A DNA stretch of 64,000 nt, from positions 737,540-801,539 of the forward strand of contig NZ_LR594672.1 of the NCBI RefSeq assembly GCF_901827185.1. The letters are read 5' to 3'. This document shows, one piece after another, positions 52,019-60,475 of this stretch. The stretch comes from Variovorax sp. PBL-E5 (GTDB lineage: Bacteria > Pseudomonadota > Gammaproteobacteria > Burkholderiales > Burkholderiaceae_C). Both the position numbers and the translations under genes were made by a program. The notes under the pieces were generated by a model. That model was not told the origin of the DNA. It searched no databases and saw nothing but the letters and a program-made list of their open reading frames with translations. How positions within the stretch are numbered: the first letter of the stretch is position 1; the number at the start of each line of letters is the position of its first letter.

Positions 52019-52150
52019 CCCGCGCTCATTCATCCGCTCGGCCCGACTCACGTCCGGCCGAGCTTCTTTTTGTGGTCGGCGCTAAAGCAGGTTGCCGGAT
52101 GGCAGTTCCCTACACTGTGTCTCAACAGGCCACATCAAATCAACGAATAT

Positions 52151-53143
52151 ATGACTGAAACGACTTCACCCGCAGTGGCTGCGAAGCCCCACCCAATGCA
52201 GCAGTTTCACGACATGCTGTCGCGCATTCTCGACGAAGGCGTCCTGCGGCCAAACCGCACGGGCATCGACACGCTGTTCGTGCCCAGCGTCACATTGAAA
52301 TTCGACATGGCGGATGGCTTCCCCGCAATTACCACCAAGAAGCTCGCGTGGAAAACTGCGAAGGGCGAACTGTTTGGTTTCTTCCGAGGTTTTACGAGCG
52401 CTGCTCAATTCAGGGAGCTCGGATGCAAAGTGTGGGACGGCAATGCCAATATCACGCCATCGTGGCTAGCAAACAAGCACAGAACTGGCGAAGACGATAT
52501 TGGGCGTTCATACCCAAAACAATGGACCGATTGCCGGGATTGGCGGGAGGTCAATTCGCAAAAGGAATGCGACGAGCTGATAGCGCTTGGCTACGAGGTT
52601 CGTGCCCATGACGCCGCTCGCAACGTCTGGGTGATGCGTCGGGGAATCAACCAGTTGGAGGTGGCGCTCAAAGCCATCATGACCAATCCGACGGACCGCC
52701 GCATAATAATAAATGGCTGGCGACCGGACGAGCATGACCAGACATCAATTCCCGTCTGCCACGTTCTTTATCAATTCTTGGTCGACACGGAAAGCAACAC
52801 GCTGCACATGTGCTTTTTTCAGCGAAGTTTTGACACCGCATTGGCCTTTAATTTAGTAATTGGCGCACTGCTTCTGGAAATCATGGCGCGGCTCTCTGGA
52901 CGTAAAGCGGGGACCATGACCCAATTTATCGGTGACGCCCACATTTATGTGCCGCATATTCCGGGCGTCAAGGAGCTGCTGTCCCGCGAACACTTTCCCC
53001 AGCCAACCTTGGACTTGGGCAATATCCCGAGGCTGAACTCAGTCGATGAAATTCCTGGCGTGTTTGCGCGCTTGGACCCCGAGGATGTCAAGTTGGTCGG
53101 CTATCAGTGCCATCCTGCAATCAAGCTCGATATGGCCGCGTAA
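52151..53143 (+). CDS. Divergent thymidylate synthase (ThyA family)
   Basis: 330 aa from the ATG at 52151. Conserved blocks are RPNRTGIDT (folate/phosphate Arg), SYPKQWTD, PVCH (catalytic Cys), QRSFDTALAFN (the Asn that selects dUMP over dCMP is kept), and DAHIYVPHI. This makes dTMP from dUMP with methylene-tetrahydrofolate. The sequence departs strongly from chromosomal ThyA. Its G+C and codon use (runs of ATA and AAT) are lower than neighbours, suggesting phage-like origin. A uridylate hydroxymethylase activity is a less likely alternative. Terminator follows. Confidence 0.8.
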   Translation: MTETTSPAVAAKPHPMQQFHDMLSRILDEGVLRPNRTGIDTLFVPSVTLKFDMADGFPAITTKKLAWKTAKGELFGFFRGFTSAAQFRELGCKVWDGNANITPSWLANKHRTGEDDIGRSYPKQWTDCRDWREVNSQKECDELIALGYEVRAHDAARNVWVMRRGINQLEVALKAIMTNPTDRRIIINGWRPDEHDQTSIPVCHVLYQFLVDTESNTLHMCFFQRSFDTALAFNLVIGALLLEIMARLSGRKAGTMTQFIGDAHIYVPHIPGVKELLSREHFPQPTLDLGNIPRLNSVDEIPGVFARLDPEDVKLVGYQCHPAIKLDMAA

Positions 53144-53169
53144 GCCACCATCCCTGCCGTCATTCACGC

Positions 53170-53196
53170 AAAAGCCCCTCCACGAGGGGCTTTTTT
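53170..53196. terminator. Terminator between thyA and sbcD-like genes
   Basis: AAAAGCCCCTC-cac-GAGGGGCTTTT with T-run. Confidence 0.88.
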
Positions 53197-53248
53197 CTTT
53201 CCGGGCCGTCCAAAGGTAAGCCCATCTGCTCGGCCACCGTGCCCTAGC

Positions 53249-54253
53249 TCACAAGGACATGGCGTCCTGCCGAACTTGGCCCAAAAGGCCCAGAAGCAGT
53301 TGCTGCGTCGCGTCCGAGATGGCGCCGGCGCCGAAAATCTGCGTCAGGTCACCATGCAGGATGGAGGCGTCGTCAGTGCGCTCCGCATCAACATCTGCCT
53401 TCGCCTCTTCCGTGATGAGCGCCGCGAACTTACTGGTGCTCGGCAGGGCCGCAACTGCCGCGTTGGCGTCAGAAGGGGCAACCTGCAGACCGGTGAGGTC
53501 AAAGAGGTCAGTCCCGTGCTTGAGTTCGATGCCGGTGAGTTCGGCGCCATTTCCCGTGCCCGGCGACCACAGCCACACCTTCGGCACGTGATGTGCCAGG
53601 TCGACGGAGAGGGGTTCGATGTTCCCCGGGTTGTGCCAAGTGGTGGCGCCAGCAATCACGCTGGGCTTCGTGTCGTGCATATGGCCGTTCACGACCATCA
53701 TGACGCCGTCAACAGGGTCGATTGGCAGCGAGCCTGGGTAGGCGCCATCGAAGGCCAAGTCGTGGTGCGTGATGAGCACAGCGGTGCCCTCCCCTTCCGG
53801 AACACTCCGTGGAATGGCCGAGCCGTAAGGTGCCGCAAAGAGCCGCACAGGTTGGCCCGCGACATCGAATGTGCCGACAAGTCCGGCCGTTTCCAGCACG
53901 TGCACGGCGCCGGCCTGCGCCAGCAAGTACAGCGCATCGCTCTCGGTCAACGAGGTTTCTTCCTTGTCGTGGTTGCCTTCCAGCGTGAGCGGCGGCACCG
54001 GGAAGCGCTTCAAGACGGTCATCAGGCGGTTGAGCATGCGCAGGTTGTTGTCATCGCTGCGATGCAGCAGGTCGCCCAGGATGACCGGCAGCAGGCCATA
54101 GTCGTCACAGATTTCGGCGCATTCCTCGAGTTTCGCGAGGACGGATGCCAGATAGTCATCCTTGCGGCGCCCAGGTCGCTTGGAGGTAACATGAGGGTCA
54201 CCTATGAACAGGATGCCGTTGAAGCTGCGTTGCTCAGTGGGCGTGATGTGCAT
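53249..54253 (-). CDS. SbcD/Mre11-like metallophosphoesterase
   Basis: 334 aa from the ATG at 54253. The five phosphoesterase motifs are present: GDPHV (DxH), GDLLHR, GNHDK, THHD and GHMHD, forming the two-Mn2+ nuclease site of SbcD/Mre11. The C-terminal ~100 residues, rich in Ala/Asp, lack a clear capping domain. The start overlaps the end of the permuted SbcC-like gene by 20 bases, giving tight coupling, so the two should form a nuclease complex that processes DNA ends, hairpins or protein-blocked ends. Confidence 0.82.
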   Translation of the reverse strand: MHITPTEQRSFNGILFIGDPHVTSKRPGRRKDDYLASVLAKLEECAEICDDYGLLPVILGDLLHRSDDNNLRMLNRLMTVLKRFPVPPLTLEGNHDKEETSLTESDALYLLAQAGAVHVLETAGLVGTFDVAGQPVRLFAAPYGSAIPRSVPEGEGTAVLITHHDLAFDGAYPGSLPIDPVDGVMMVVNGHMHDTKPSVIAGATTWHNPGNIEPLSVDLAHHVPKVWLWSPGTGNGAELTGIELKHGTDLFDLTGLQVAPSDANAAVAALPSTSKFAALITEEAKADVDAERTDDASILHGDLTQIFGAGAISDATQQLLLGLLGQVRQDAMSL

Positions 54254-56204
54254 GGTCTGTTCCTGTGTGGGTGGCCAGGTGCGAATCGCACAGCGGGCAG
54301 ACACCCAGGGCTTGTTTTAGGCTTTCGAACTCGTCGCGAGCGGTGGTTTCTTCGGCGGTCGCCTTAGCAACTTCGGCCACAGCAGCAGCCAACCGGCTTT
54401 CGGTCTCCGAGATGGTCTCGATGGCGCGGTGCATGCCGCTGAAGTCCTTGAGCGTCGGCAGCGCAGGCAGCTCGGGCAGCGACTCCATGGCGGCAAGCTT
54501 CGCGATGCTGCCTGTGAGCCGCACGCCCAGTGCCGCGATAGAGGCGGTGTCCGTCAAAACGGGTAGCTCCGGGAGCGTAGGAACCTGAATCTTCTCGAGC
54601 AGGTATTGGCCACGTTCGATGGTGTCCAAAAGCGTCTTTGCCCTCGACATGTCAGCAAGGTCGGGCAGGTCTGCCATTTCCGGCACCTTGAGGGTGTTCA
54701 CCAGGAATTGGCTACGCTCGATGGCGTCGGCCAGGGCCTTGCGCTTGGCCGTGTCAACAAGCGTCGGGAGCTCGGGGAGACCGTCAAGAGCCGACAATTC
54801 CTGCTGAGCGATAGACAGCTTCGAGGCGGCCTCTTCGATGCGGCCAAGAAGGGAGGAAATGCGCTCGCGCTTCGCAAGGTAGTCGGCCAGCTCGTTGGCC
54901 GTCGCAGACAGCGCATCCAGCTTCTCGACCAGGCCGGGCACCGGCGTCATCCGGTCCAGGTTGAACGTGAGCCGGGTGAGCTCGAGCTCGCCACGCTTGA
55001 CGGTCTCGCCGTCCGAGGTCCGGATGCCCTCATAGAGGCGCATCAGCGCCTTGTGGTGGCCGGATTCACGACCGAGCGAAAGGATTTGAGCGCGCCGGGA
55101 AGCCGTCTCGTTGAGGAGGAAGACCGGGTTCTTCTGGCTACCGATTTGAATGTCCAGGTCGTCCGGCTTCGTAACCCGAAGAACTTCCGTCACCCACTCA
55201 GGCGCAGTGTTCCGGGCCTTGGGGCGACCCTCGTGGAGAAGTTCGGTGCCCTGGTACAGGCGGTACATGACGGCGGGAGAGCGCTTGGTAGAGCGCACCC
55301 ACTCGATGCGTTGCCCCTTTTCCAGGTGCAGGATGACACGCGCCTCATCACAGCCATGGCGCACCATCGAATCGTCCGACTCGCCATAGGCCACTGCCTT
55401 CAGCGAGCTTGTGATGGCGGTGGACTTGCCGAGGTTGTTCCCGCCGACCAGAGCGGTAGCGCCCGGGAAGCACGGGATGGTCGTGTGCACGTGCGCGCGA
55501 AAGTTGAAAAGCTCGATGGCCCGGATTCCCGGGACCTCATCGTTCTCCCATTGGTGCTTGACGATGCTGTTCACATCGGCAGCCGGATTGCCATCGGCAC
55601 CGCGAACGAGCCGGACAACGTTCACCAGGCCGGAATACGACTCCGGCTTGTCGAAATGGGAGACGAAAAAGGTCTGCACCTTTGCGGATTCAGCAACCTG
55701 GGCTAGGACTCGGATGAACGCCGGAATGCGCTCCGGCTGAATCCAGCAGTCTGGTTCATCCAAGACCATCAGGCCGCGGTTCTTGGTGCGGGTGAGCGCC
55801 GCAAAGCGGAGGCCGGCGCTGACGACATTGGTGACCGCGCCGCCATTCCCATCAAGGATGTCTTCCAGATGGCCGTTCTTCTCCAGGGCCACGTCGAGCC
55901 AGGTCGTGTTGTCCCGGTACTTCGGCAGCAGACGGATGCTGCCCTCGTCAGGCATGACATCTTGAAGGATTGCGGTGAGCAGCCGGTCGAACGTTCCCAC
56001 GCTGCGCTCGTGAGCCTTCGTTTGAAGCGCCTCGAAGACGCGCTTGACCTCGTCCCCCAGACCTTGACGGGCCTTCGCCGCGGCGACCGACTCAAGCAAT
56101 TCAGCCTTGCGAGCAGCTTGTGCGGTCAGCACGCCGTTGAGTTGAGCGGCGCGCAGGCTGGTACCCTGGACCCGTTGGCGGAGTTCTGGCGCGTTCAATG
56201 TCAT
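54234..56204 (-). CDS. Circularly permuted SbcC/Rad50-like ATPase
   Basis: 656 aa from the ATG at 56204 (AAGGGTG upstream). Domain order is inverted relative to SbcC: residues 1-60 coiled coil; about 118-121 signature-like GNGGA; about 147-153 Walker B with D-loop (GLMVLDEP); about 183 H-loop His (FVSHF); about 228-262 the usual SbcC start (IRAIELFNFRAH) and Walker A (GGNNLGKSTA); about 262-610 coiled coil with repeated short heptad blocks; near 636 CPLC, the zinc-hook motif, then a His-rich tail. Walker A thus follows Walker B. The new termini lie at the zinc hook. Partner of the overlapping SbcD-like gene. Confidence 0.82.
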   Translation of the reverse strand: MTLNAPELRQRVQGTSLRAAQLNGVLTAQAARKAELLESVAAAKARQGLGDEVKRVFEALQTKAHERSVGTFDRLLTAILQDVMPDEGSIRLLPKYRDNTTWLDVALEKNGHLEDILDGNGGAVTNVVSAGLRFAALTRTKNRGLMVLDEPDCWIQPERIPAFIRVLAQVAESAKVQTFFVSHFDKPESYSGLVNVVRLVRGADGNPAADVNSIVKHQWENDEVPGIRAIELFNFRAHVHTTIPCFPGATALVGGNNLGKSTAITSSLKAVAYGESDDSMVRHGCDEARVILHLEKGQRIEWVRSTKRSPAVMYRLYQGTELLHEGRPKARNTAPEWVTEVLRVTKPDDLDIQIGSQKNPVFLLNETASRRAQILSLGRESGHHKALMRLYEGIRTSDGETVKRGELELTRLTFNLDRMTPVPGLVEKLDALSATANELADYLAKRERISSLLGRIEEAASKLSIAQQELSALDGLPELPTLVDTAKRKALADAIERSQFLVNTLKVPEMADLPDLADMSRAKTLLDTIERGQYLLEKIQVPTLPELPVLTDTASIAALGVRLTGSIAKLAAMESLPELPALPTLKDFSGMHRAIETISETESRLAAAVAEVAKATAEETTARDEFESLKQALGVCPLCDSHLATHTGTDHAHHAH

Positions 56205-56219
56205 CGAGGGCACCCTTAA

Positions 56220-56513
56220 TCAGCGCGTCGTGGCAGTCAGGCGTTCAATGTCAGCAAGTCGCTGGTCGATTTCGTCCAGAGCCTGGACGGTGGCAATGAT
56301 TTTCTTGTCGTTCTCTTCCACGCCGTTTGCGTAGAGTTCGCGAAGCTTCCCGACGTCGTCCGTGCCGAGCAGCTGCTTCGCCTCCGTGCGGGCGCGCTCC
56401 AGATTCGCCGCCTCGGCGTCGCGACGTTCCTCGACGCGCGCTCGGCGCTGCTGGAGGGCGGCGTGGCGCTTCTTCTGGGCTTCAAAGATTTCGAGAGAGG
56501 TTTGTGCGGTCAT
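56220..56513 (-). CDS. Small coiled-coil protein of the SbcCD-like operon
   Basis: 97 aa, nearly all charged coiled coil (FEAQKKRHAALQQRRARVEERRDAEAANLERARTEAKQLL, and a second helix EENDKKIIATVQALDEIDQRLADIERL). Separated from the permuted SbcC gene by 15 bp. A possible role is completing the coiled-coil arm at the open end of the permuted protein or bridging dimers; this is inference from placement and composition. It has no CxxC. Confidence 0.6.
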   Translation of the reverse strand: MTAQTSLEIFEAQKKRHAALQQRRARVEERRDAEAANLERARTEAKQLLGTDDVGKLRELYANGVEENDKKIIATVQALDEIDQRLADIERLTATTR

Positions 56514-56560
56514 CAGTGAAAAGTGGTCTTTGTTTTGCAGGAGGCGAAGGCAACGGCTGG

Positions 56561-56977
56561 TCAGGTCGCGAAGCGAGAGAAGCTCATCTCTTGGCGGACG
56601 GTAGCCATTTGCGAGCGCATCAGCTCAAGCCGCATCTTTCCCATGTCGTATCGGACCCGGGTGATATCGGAGTACTCGCGCGCTTGAACCATCAGGTCCA
56701 GGTGCTGCTCGTAGCGCTCATCGGCAAGCGCCGATTGCTCGGCTGACGAAACGGACACCGACTTCGCTCGCTCGCCGGCGGCACCGCTCCGCAACCCGTT
56801 GTTCATGTACTCGCGGGTCAGCTTGGCCAGTAGTGTTTTTCTGGTCTCTTCGAGCGACGAAGCGGAGGAATTGGCCTTCGCCCAGTCCTCGCCGAGTTCT
56901 CGAACCGTCTCGACGAGGGTGTCGGGGTCGAACCGCTTGAGGACGGCGTGCAGTTCCTGGTTCTGGCTGTTGTTCAT
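56561..56977 (-). CDS. Small helical protein, first gene of the SbcCD-like operon
   Basis: 138 aa from the ATG at 56977. Mostly helical and charged (LKRFDPDTLVETVRELGEDWAKANSSASSLEETRKTLLAKLTREYMNN; DITRVRYDMGKMRLELMRSQMATVRQEM), suggestive of a coiled-coil or DNA-structure-binding factor. A canonical sigma-70 promoter (57003-57031) lies upstream. No family recognised. Confidence 0.55.
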   Translation of the reverse strand: MNNSQNQELHAVLKRFDPDTLVETVRELGEDWAKANSSASSLEETRKTLLAKLTREYMNNGLRSGAAGERAKSVSVSSAEQSALADERYEQHLDLMVQAREYSDITRVRYDMGKMRLELMRSQMATVRQEMSFSRFAT

Positions 56978-57002
56978 TTTAGGTTTCTGAAGGAGAGACG
57001 TG

Positions 57003-57031
57003 ATTATAGCTAAATCGTAACTAGGCGTCAA
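57003..57031 (-). promoter_or_regulatory. Sigma-70-type promoter of the SbcCD-like operon
   Basis: On the minus strand TTGACG, 17-bp spacer, TATAAT; about 30 bp before the first start codon. Confidence 0.75.
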
Positions 57032-57543
57032 TGCGTTTTAGAGACGGCGTGGCCAAGATGACGGTGGAGTTCCACGCGCAGCGTGGCGATGTCCGGCTTC
57101 TTCCGCGACCAGAACCGAACCGTCCGGAGGCCGCAGCGAGCGACGAGGGAGTCACGGGTCCGGTCTTTTGAGAAGTCGTGCATCCGGTCGTCTAGCTCCA
57201 CGACCAGCAAAGGCTGAAAGTGTTTTGGGTCGCAGACCACGAAGTCGATGATTTTAGAGGCGTAGCTTTCGCGCACCGCCCAGTAGTCCGGGTGCTCCGG
57301 GGTGAGCGTAGTGGCCATCACAGCGCCCATGGACACCTGGGGAAGAACCTGGAACTCCGAGCCAAGCGCACGCTGCAGTTTTCGGAAGAAATCGACTTCG
57401 TTCCCCGTCAGAAGCGGCCGGCGGGTAAAGCCATGGCGCCCCACACGAAGTTCGCGAGTGGCCAGGTGTCGGCGGTAGCCGACCGCGACCAACGCGCCGA
57501 GGGCCAACGCGAGCAAGATTCCGACAAAAACGCCAAAGTGCAT
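57028..57543 (-). CDS. Membrane-anchored DUF2726 protein (VSR-like fold)
   Basis: 171 aa. One N-terminal membrane segment (VFVGILLALALGALVAVGY) then a domain with LTGNEVDFFRKLQRAL, VLPQVSM, IDFVVCDPKH and LLVVELDDRMHD, the DUF2726 pattern, whose core resembles very-short-patch-repair/PD-(D/E)xK nucleases with Asp and Glu in FVVCD and VVELDD. It may bind or cut DNA at the membrane. Its stop codon region holds the promoter of the next operon. Confidence 0.7.
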   Translation of the reverse strand: MHFGVFVGILLALALGALVAVGYRRHLATRELRVGRHGFTRRPLLTGNEVDFFRKLQRALGSEFQVLPQVSMGAVMATTLTPEHPDYWAVRESYASKIIDFVVCDPKHFQPLLVVELDDRMHDFSKDRTRDSLVARCGLRTVRFWSRKKPDIATLRVELHRHLGHAVSKTH

Positions 57544-57773
57544 AAAACGTGTTCTCTACTTAAAGTCTTTCTCTCGAGTTAGACTTCATCAAAATACAAA
57601 GAAAAGAAGAACTTAGTATTTGATAGAGCCTTACGCGGGACCAACGGCCCTCACGGGAGAGGCTGGCTTTCTTGGAGTTCTGCGCGAGAATGGCGTGCAT
57701 TTTAGCACGTATGGCTAAAACTCGGAAGCCATACCGTTGCTGGCTGAAACAGGTCTGCCGGTTCGCGCTGCGC

Positions 57774-57779
57774 TATACG
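57774..57779 (+). promoter_or_regulatory. Probable -10 element of the recJ-like gene
   Basis: GCTATACGGCG, about 30 bp before the start at 57810, same as upstream of 18591. Confidence 0.4.
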
Positions 57780-57809
57780 GCGTAGACCAATTTCCACTCA
57801 AGGACACCC

Positions 57810-59510
57810 ATGGACATCGAAGAACGAAGGTTTCCACCTTCCACCGTGCTGAAGCTCATCCGCTCCGGCATGAGCCCAGTGCTCGCCCGCGTCCTAGCGT
57901 CGCGGGGCATTACCGACACCGCTGAGGTGTCGACCGGCCTAAGCGCGCTCATCCCCTACTCCCAACTCCTGGGTGCCGAAGCATTGGCCAAAGTGCTTGC
58001 TGACGCAATCGTGGAGAAGAAGCGTTTGCTCATCGTCGCCGACTATGACGCGGACGGGGCCACCGCGTGCTCGGTGGGCGTTCGCGCACTGCGGGCGTTC
58101 GGCGCAAACGTCGGCTTCATCATCCCGAACCGAATCGAGCACGGGTACGGCCTCACGCCTGCCATCGCCCGGATTGCCTGTTCGGCTGAACCAAAGCCTG
58201 ACTACCTGGTGACGGTGGACAATGGCATCGCATCCCACGCGGGCATCGAGGAAGCCAATCGCCTCGGCGTTCCAGTGCTGGTCACCGACCACCATCTGCC
58301 GGGCGAGACCCATCCGGATGCCCTGTGCATCGTGAATCCGAACCAGCACGGCTGCCCTTTCCCCTCCAAGGCCCTCGCGGGCTGCGGGGTGATGTGGTAC
58401 GTAATGTGGGCGCTGCAGGACGAACTCCTCGAGCGCGGTATCGTTTCGGCGGACCCGGAATTCTCGGTCGACTCGCTGCTCCCCATCGTCGCCATCGGAA
58501 CGGTGGCGGACGTGGTGGCGCTGGACACGAACAATCGCATTCTGGTGAACGAAGGGCTGCTTCGCGTTCGCGCCGGCCACTCGTTCCCCGGCGTTGATTT
58601 CCTGGCAAAAGTCTCCGGCAAGGACCCGCGCATGCTGGCTACCAGTGACATCGCTTTCGGCATCGGCCCGCGTATCAACGCGGCCGGGCGCCTGGAGTCG
58701 ATGGACGCCGGCGTCGAATGCTTGACCACAGATTCTGTGGCACGAGCCCAGGCGCTGGCGGAGGAGCTGCACGGAATCAACGACCGCCGCAAGGCAATCG
58801 AAGGGGACATGACGGACGAAGCCGTTCGCCGCCTTCTCACGGACGTCCGCGCGGACCGCTATACGGCCGTCCTGCACGCCGAGGACTGGCATCAAGGCGT
58901 CATCGGAATCGTCGCTGGCCGACTCAAGGAACGTATCTGGCGCCCCACGTTCATCCTCGCCTCAGGCAAGGACGGTGAGCTCAAGGGGTCCGGCCGTTCA
59001 ATCCCCGGCTTCCACCTGCGCGACGCGCTCGACCTGGTCGACCGTCGGCATCCGGGCCTCCTCCCGAAGTTCGGGGGGCACGCGATGGCAGCTGGCGTGA
59101 CAGTACGCGCCGGCGGCCTGGCTGAGTTTGCAGAGGCCTTCGAAAAGGTTGCGCGAGAAATGTTGACCGCCGCTGACCTCCAGCAAACCCTGCTGGTGGA
59201 TGGTGCGCTCGAGGCGAACGAGATGAGCCTCGAAACGGTCGCGATTCTCAAGGAGCAAGTATGGGGCCAGGCATTCCCGGAACCCACCTTCTACGACGCG
59301 TTCCAGGTCCTCGACGCTCGCTCCATCGGTGGCGGCAAGCACATGAGCATGTTGCTCCAAAAGGACGGCCGAAAGTTTCGCGCTGTGAAATTTCGCCATA
59401 CTGACGCGCCGCCGCAAAAGGGCTCGGAGCTCAAGCTGGCATACAAGCTCGATGCCAACAGCTTCAACGACGAAACCAACGTCCAGCTGCTGGTTGAGAC
59501 CTTCGGTTAA
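57810..59510 (+). CDS. recJ: RecJ-type single-strand 5'-3' exonuclease
   Basis: 566 aa, close to the usual RecJ length. DHH domain motifs DYDADG (about residue 78), VTVDNG and VTDHH give the two-metal site; the DHHA1 domain has SGRSIPGFHLRDAL and GGHAMAAG; a C-terminal OB-like region follows. RecJ digests 5' ends of single-stranded DNA in RecF-pathway recombination and mismatch repair. Single gene with its own promoter-like element and terminator. The chromosomal RecJ probably coexists. Confidence 0.9.
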   Translation: MDIEERRFPPSTVLKLIRSGMSPVLARVLASRGITDTAEVSTGLSALIPYSQLLGAEALAKVLADAIVEKKRLLIVADYDADGATACSVGVRALRAFGANVGFIIPNRIEHGYGLTPAIARIACSAEPKPDYLVTVDNGIASHAGIEEANRLGVPVLVTDHHLPGETHPDALCIVNPNQHGCPFPSKALAGCGVMWYVMWALQDELLERGIVSADPEFSVDSLLPIVAIGTVADVVALDTNNRILVNEGLLRVRAGHSFPGVDFLAKVSGKDPRMLATSDIAFGIGPRINAAGRLESMDAGVECLTTDSVARAQALAEELHGINDRRKAIEGDMTDEAVRRLLTDVRADRYTAVLHAEDWHQGVIGIVAGRLKERIWRPTFILASGKDGELKGSGRSIPGFHLRDALDLVDRRHPGLLPKFGGHAMAAGVTVRAGGLAEFAEAFEKVAREMLTAADLQQTLLVDGALEANEMSLETVAILKEQVWGQAFPEPTFYDAFQVLDARSIGGGKHMSMLLQKDGRKFRAVKFRHTDAPPQKGSELKLAYKLDANSFNDETNVQLLVETFG

Positions 59511-59558
59511 CCGTCATTCTTCTTCTGCCACGTTCCCAATCTTGGGCCGGCGGCTACC

Positions 59559-59594
59559 GAGGCTCCTCCCTTCTGGGACGGGGCCTCTTTTTTT
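59559..59594 (+). terminator. Rho-independent terminator of recJ
   Basis: GAGGCTCC pairs with GGGGCCTC, followed by an 8-T tract. Confidence 0.8.
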
Positions 59595-59636
59595 AGGAAC
59601 GCCGCCGGAGCCTGGCTGGGCACAACTTCCGCCGCT

Positions 59637-59652
59637 ATTTTGTCGACGAAAT
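59637..59652. promoter_or_regulatory. parS-like site upstream of parA
   Basis: ATTTTGTCGACGAAAT, near-perfect palindrome identical in its core to the site at 61752. Confidence 0.6.
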
Positions 59653-59755
59653 TCAACATGCGCGCTGAACCTCTATAGGCTCAATCATGCGTTTAGCTGG
59701 TATCCTCTCCACCGAATTTCACCAAGCGCACGAAGGACACGAGGCTCAGGCATCC

Positions 59756-60475
59756 ATGAAGAAGACCCGCATCATCGTCACCGCAAATCAGAAAGGTGGC
59801 GCCGGTAAGACCACGGTCGCGATGTGCCTGGCTGACGCCCTCAGCCGTAAAGGACTTTACGTCGTTACGGTTGACGCAGACCCGCAAGCGACTGCCTTCA
59901 AGTGGGAGTCACGTCCCTCCTCGTCCTTCCCTCGATTCCCTGTTCGCGTAGAGAAGCGGTCGGGCTTCAGCCCGCTGGAGTTCCTGCAAGCCCTGAATCA
60001 GCTCAACGAGGAGCAGAAGCGGGCGACCGGTGAAGATTTCGACTTCATCGTCATCGACACGCCACCAAACCTGGCAAGTAGCGACCTTGAGGCGGCCCTG
60101 TTTGTAGCAGACCAGGTCGTTGTTCCCGCAAAGCCGAATGGCATGTTCGTCGACGCGCTTGAGGAGCTCTTCCCTTTGTTTGCAGAAATCAACGAGCTGC
60201 GGGCCACTCACGGTCGTCCGAGACTGGATGTGCGCTTGCTGGTGAACTTCATGCAGGCCCATCGGCGGACCAACGTAAGCCTCGTTACGGTTTTACGGGA
60301 GAGCGTGGCGAAGTGGAGCAAGCTGCGTCAAGTGCGGGCTAAAGTGCTAGCGACGCAGCTCAAGCAGTTGAGCGCGTTTGAGAACGCCCCAAATTACCGG
60401 ACAAGCTTGTACCGCATCCCTGGTTCCAGGGCCGCGCGTGAAGAAGTCGACCAACTCCTCGAGGAGCTCCTCTGA
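59756..60475 (+). CDS. parA: Plasmid partition ATPase ParA
   Basis: 239 aa from the ATG at 59756; an ATG at 59687 would add 23 residues lacking ParA features. Deviant Walker A KGGAGKTTVAM, Walker A' region DADPQAT and Walker B FDFIVIDTPP, plus the ParA DNA-binding Arg/Lys region near the C-terminus. It uses ATP to position plasmid copies over the nucleoid. It overlaps parB by one base, and parS-like palindromes lie on both sides, giving a type Ia/Ib-like partition locus without the extra N-terminal HTH of type Ia. Confidence 0.92.
   Translation: MKKTRIIVTANQKGGAGKTTVAMCLADALSRKGLYVVTVDADPQATAFKWESRPSSSFPRFPVRVEKRSGFSPLEFLQALNQLNEEQKRATGEDFDFIVIDTPPNLASSDLEAALFVADQVVVPAKPNGMFVDALEELFPLFAEINELRATHGRPRLDVRLLVNFMQAHRRTNVSLVTVLRESVAKWSKLRQVRAKVLATQLKQLSAFENAPNYRTSLYRIPGSRAAREEVDQLLEELL

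Noticed and set aside
53276..54367. Forward open frame opposite the SbcD-like gene
   Set aside because: The reverse frame has all phosphoesterase motifs; the forward one has none.
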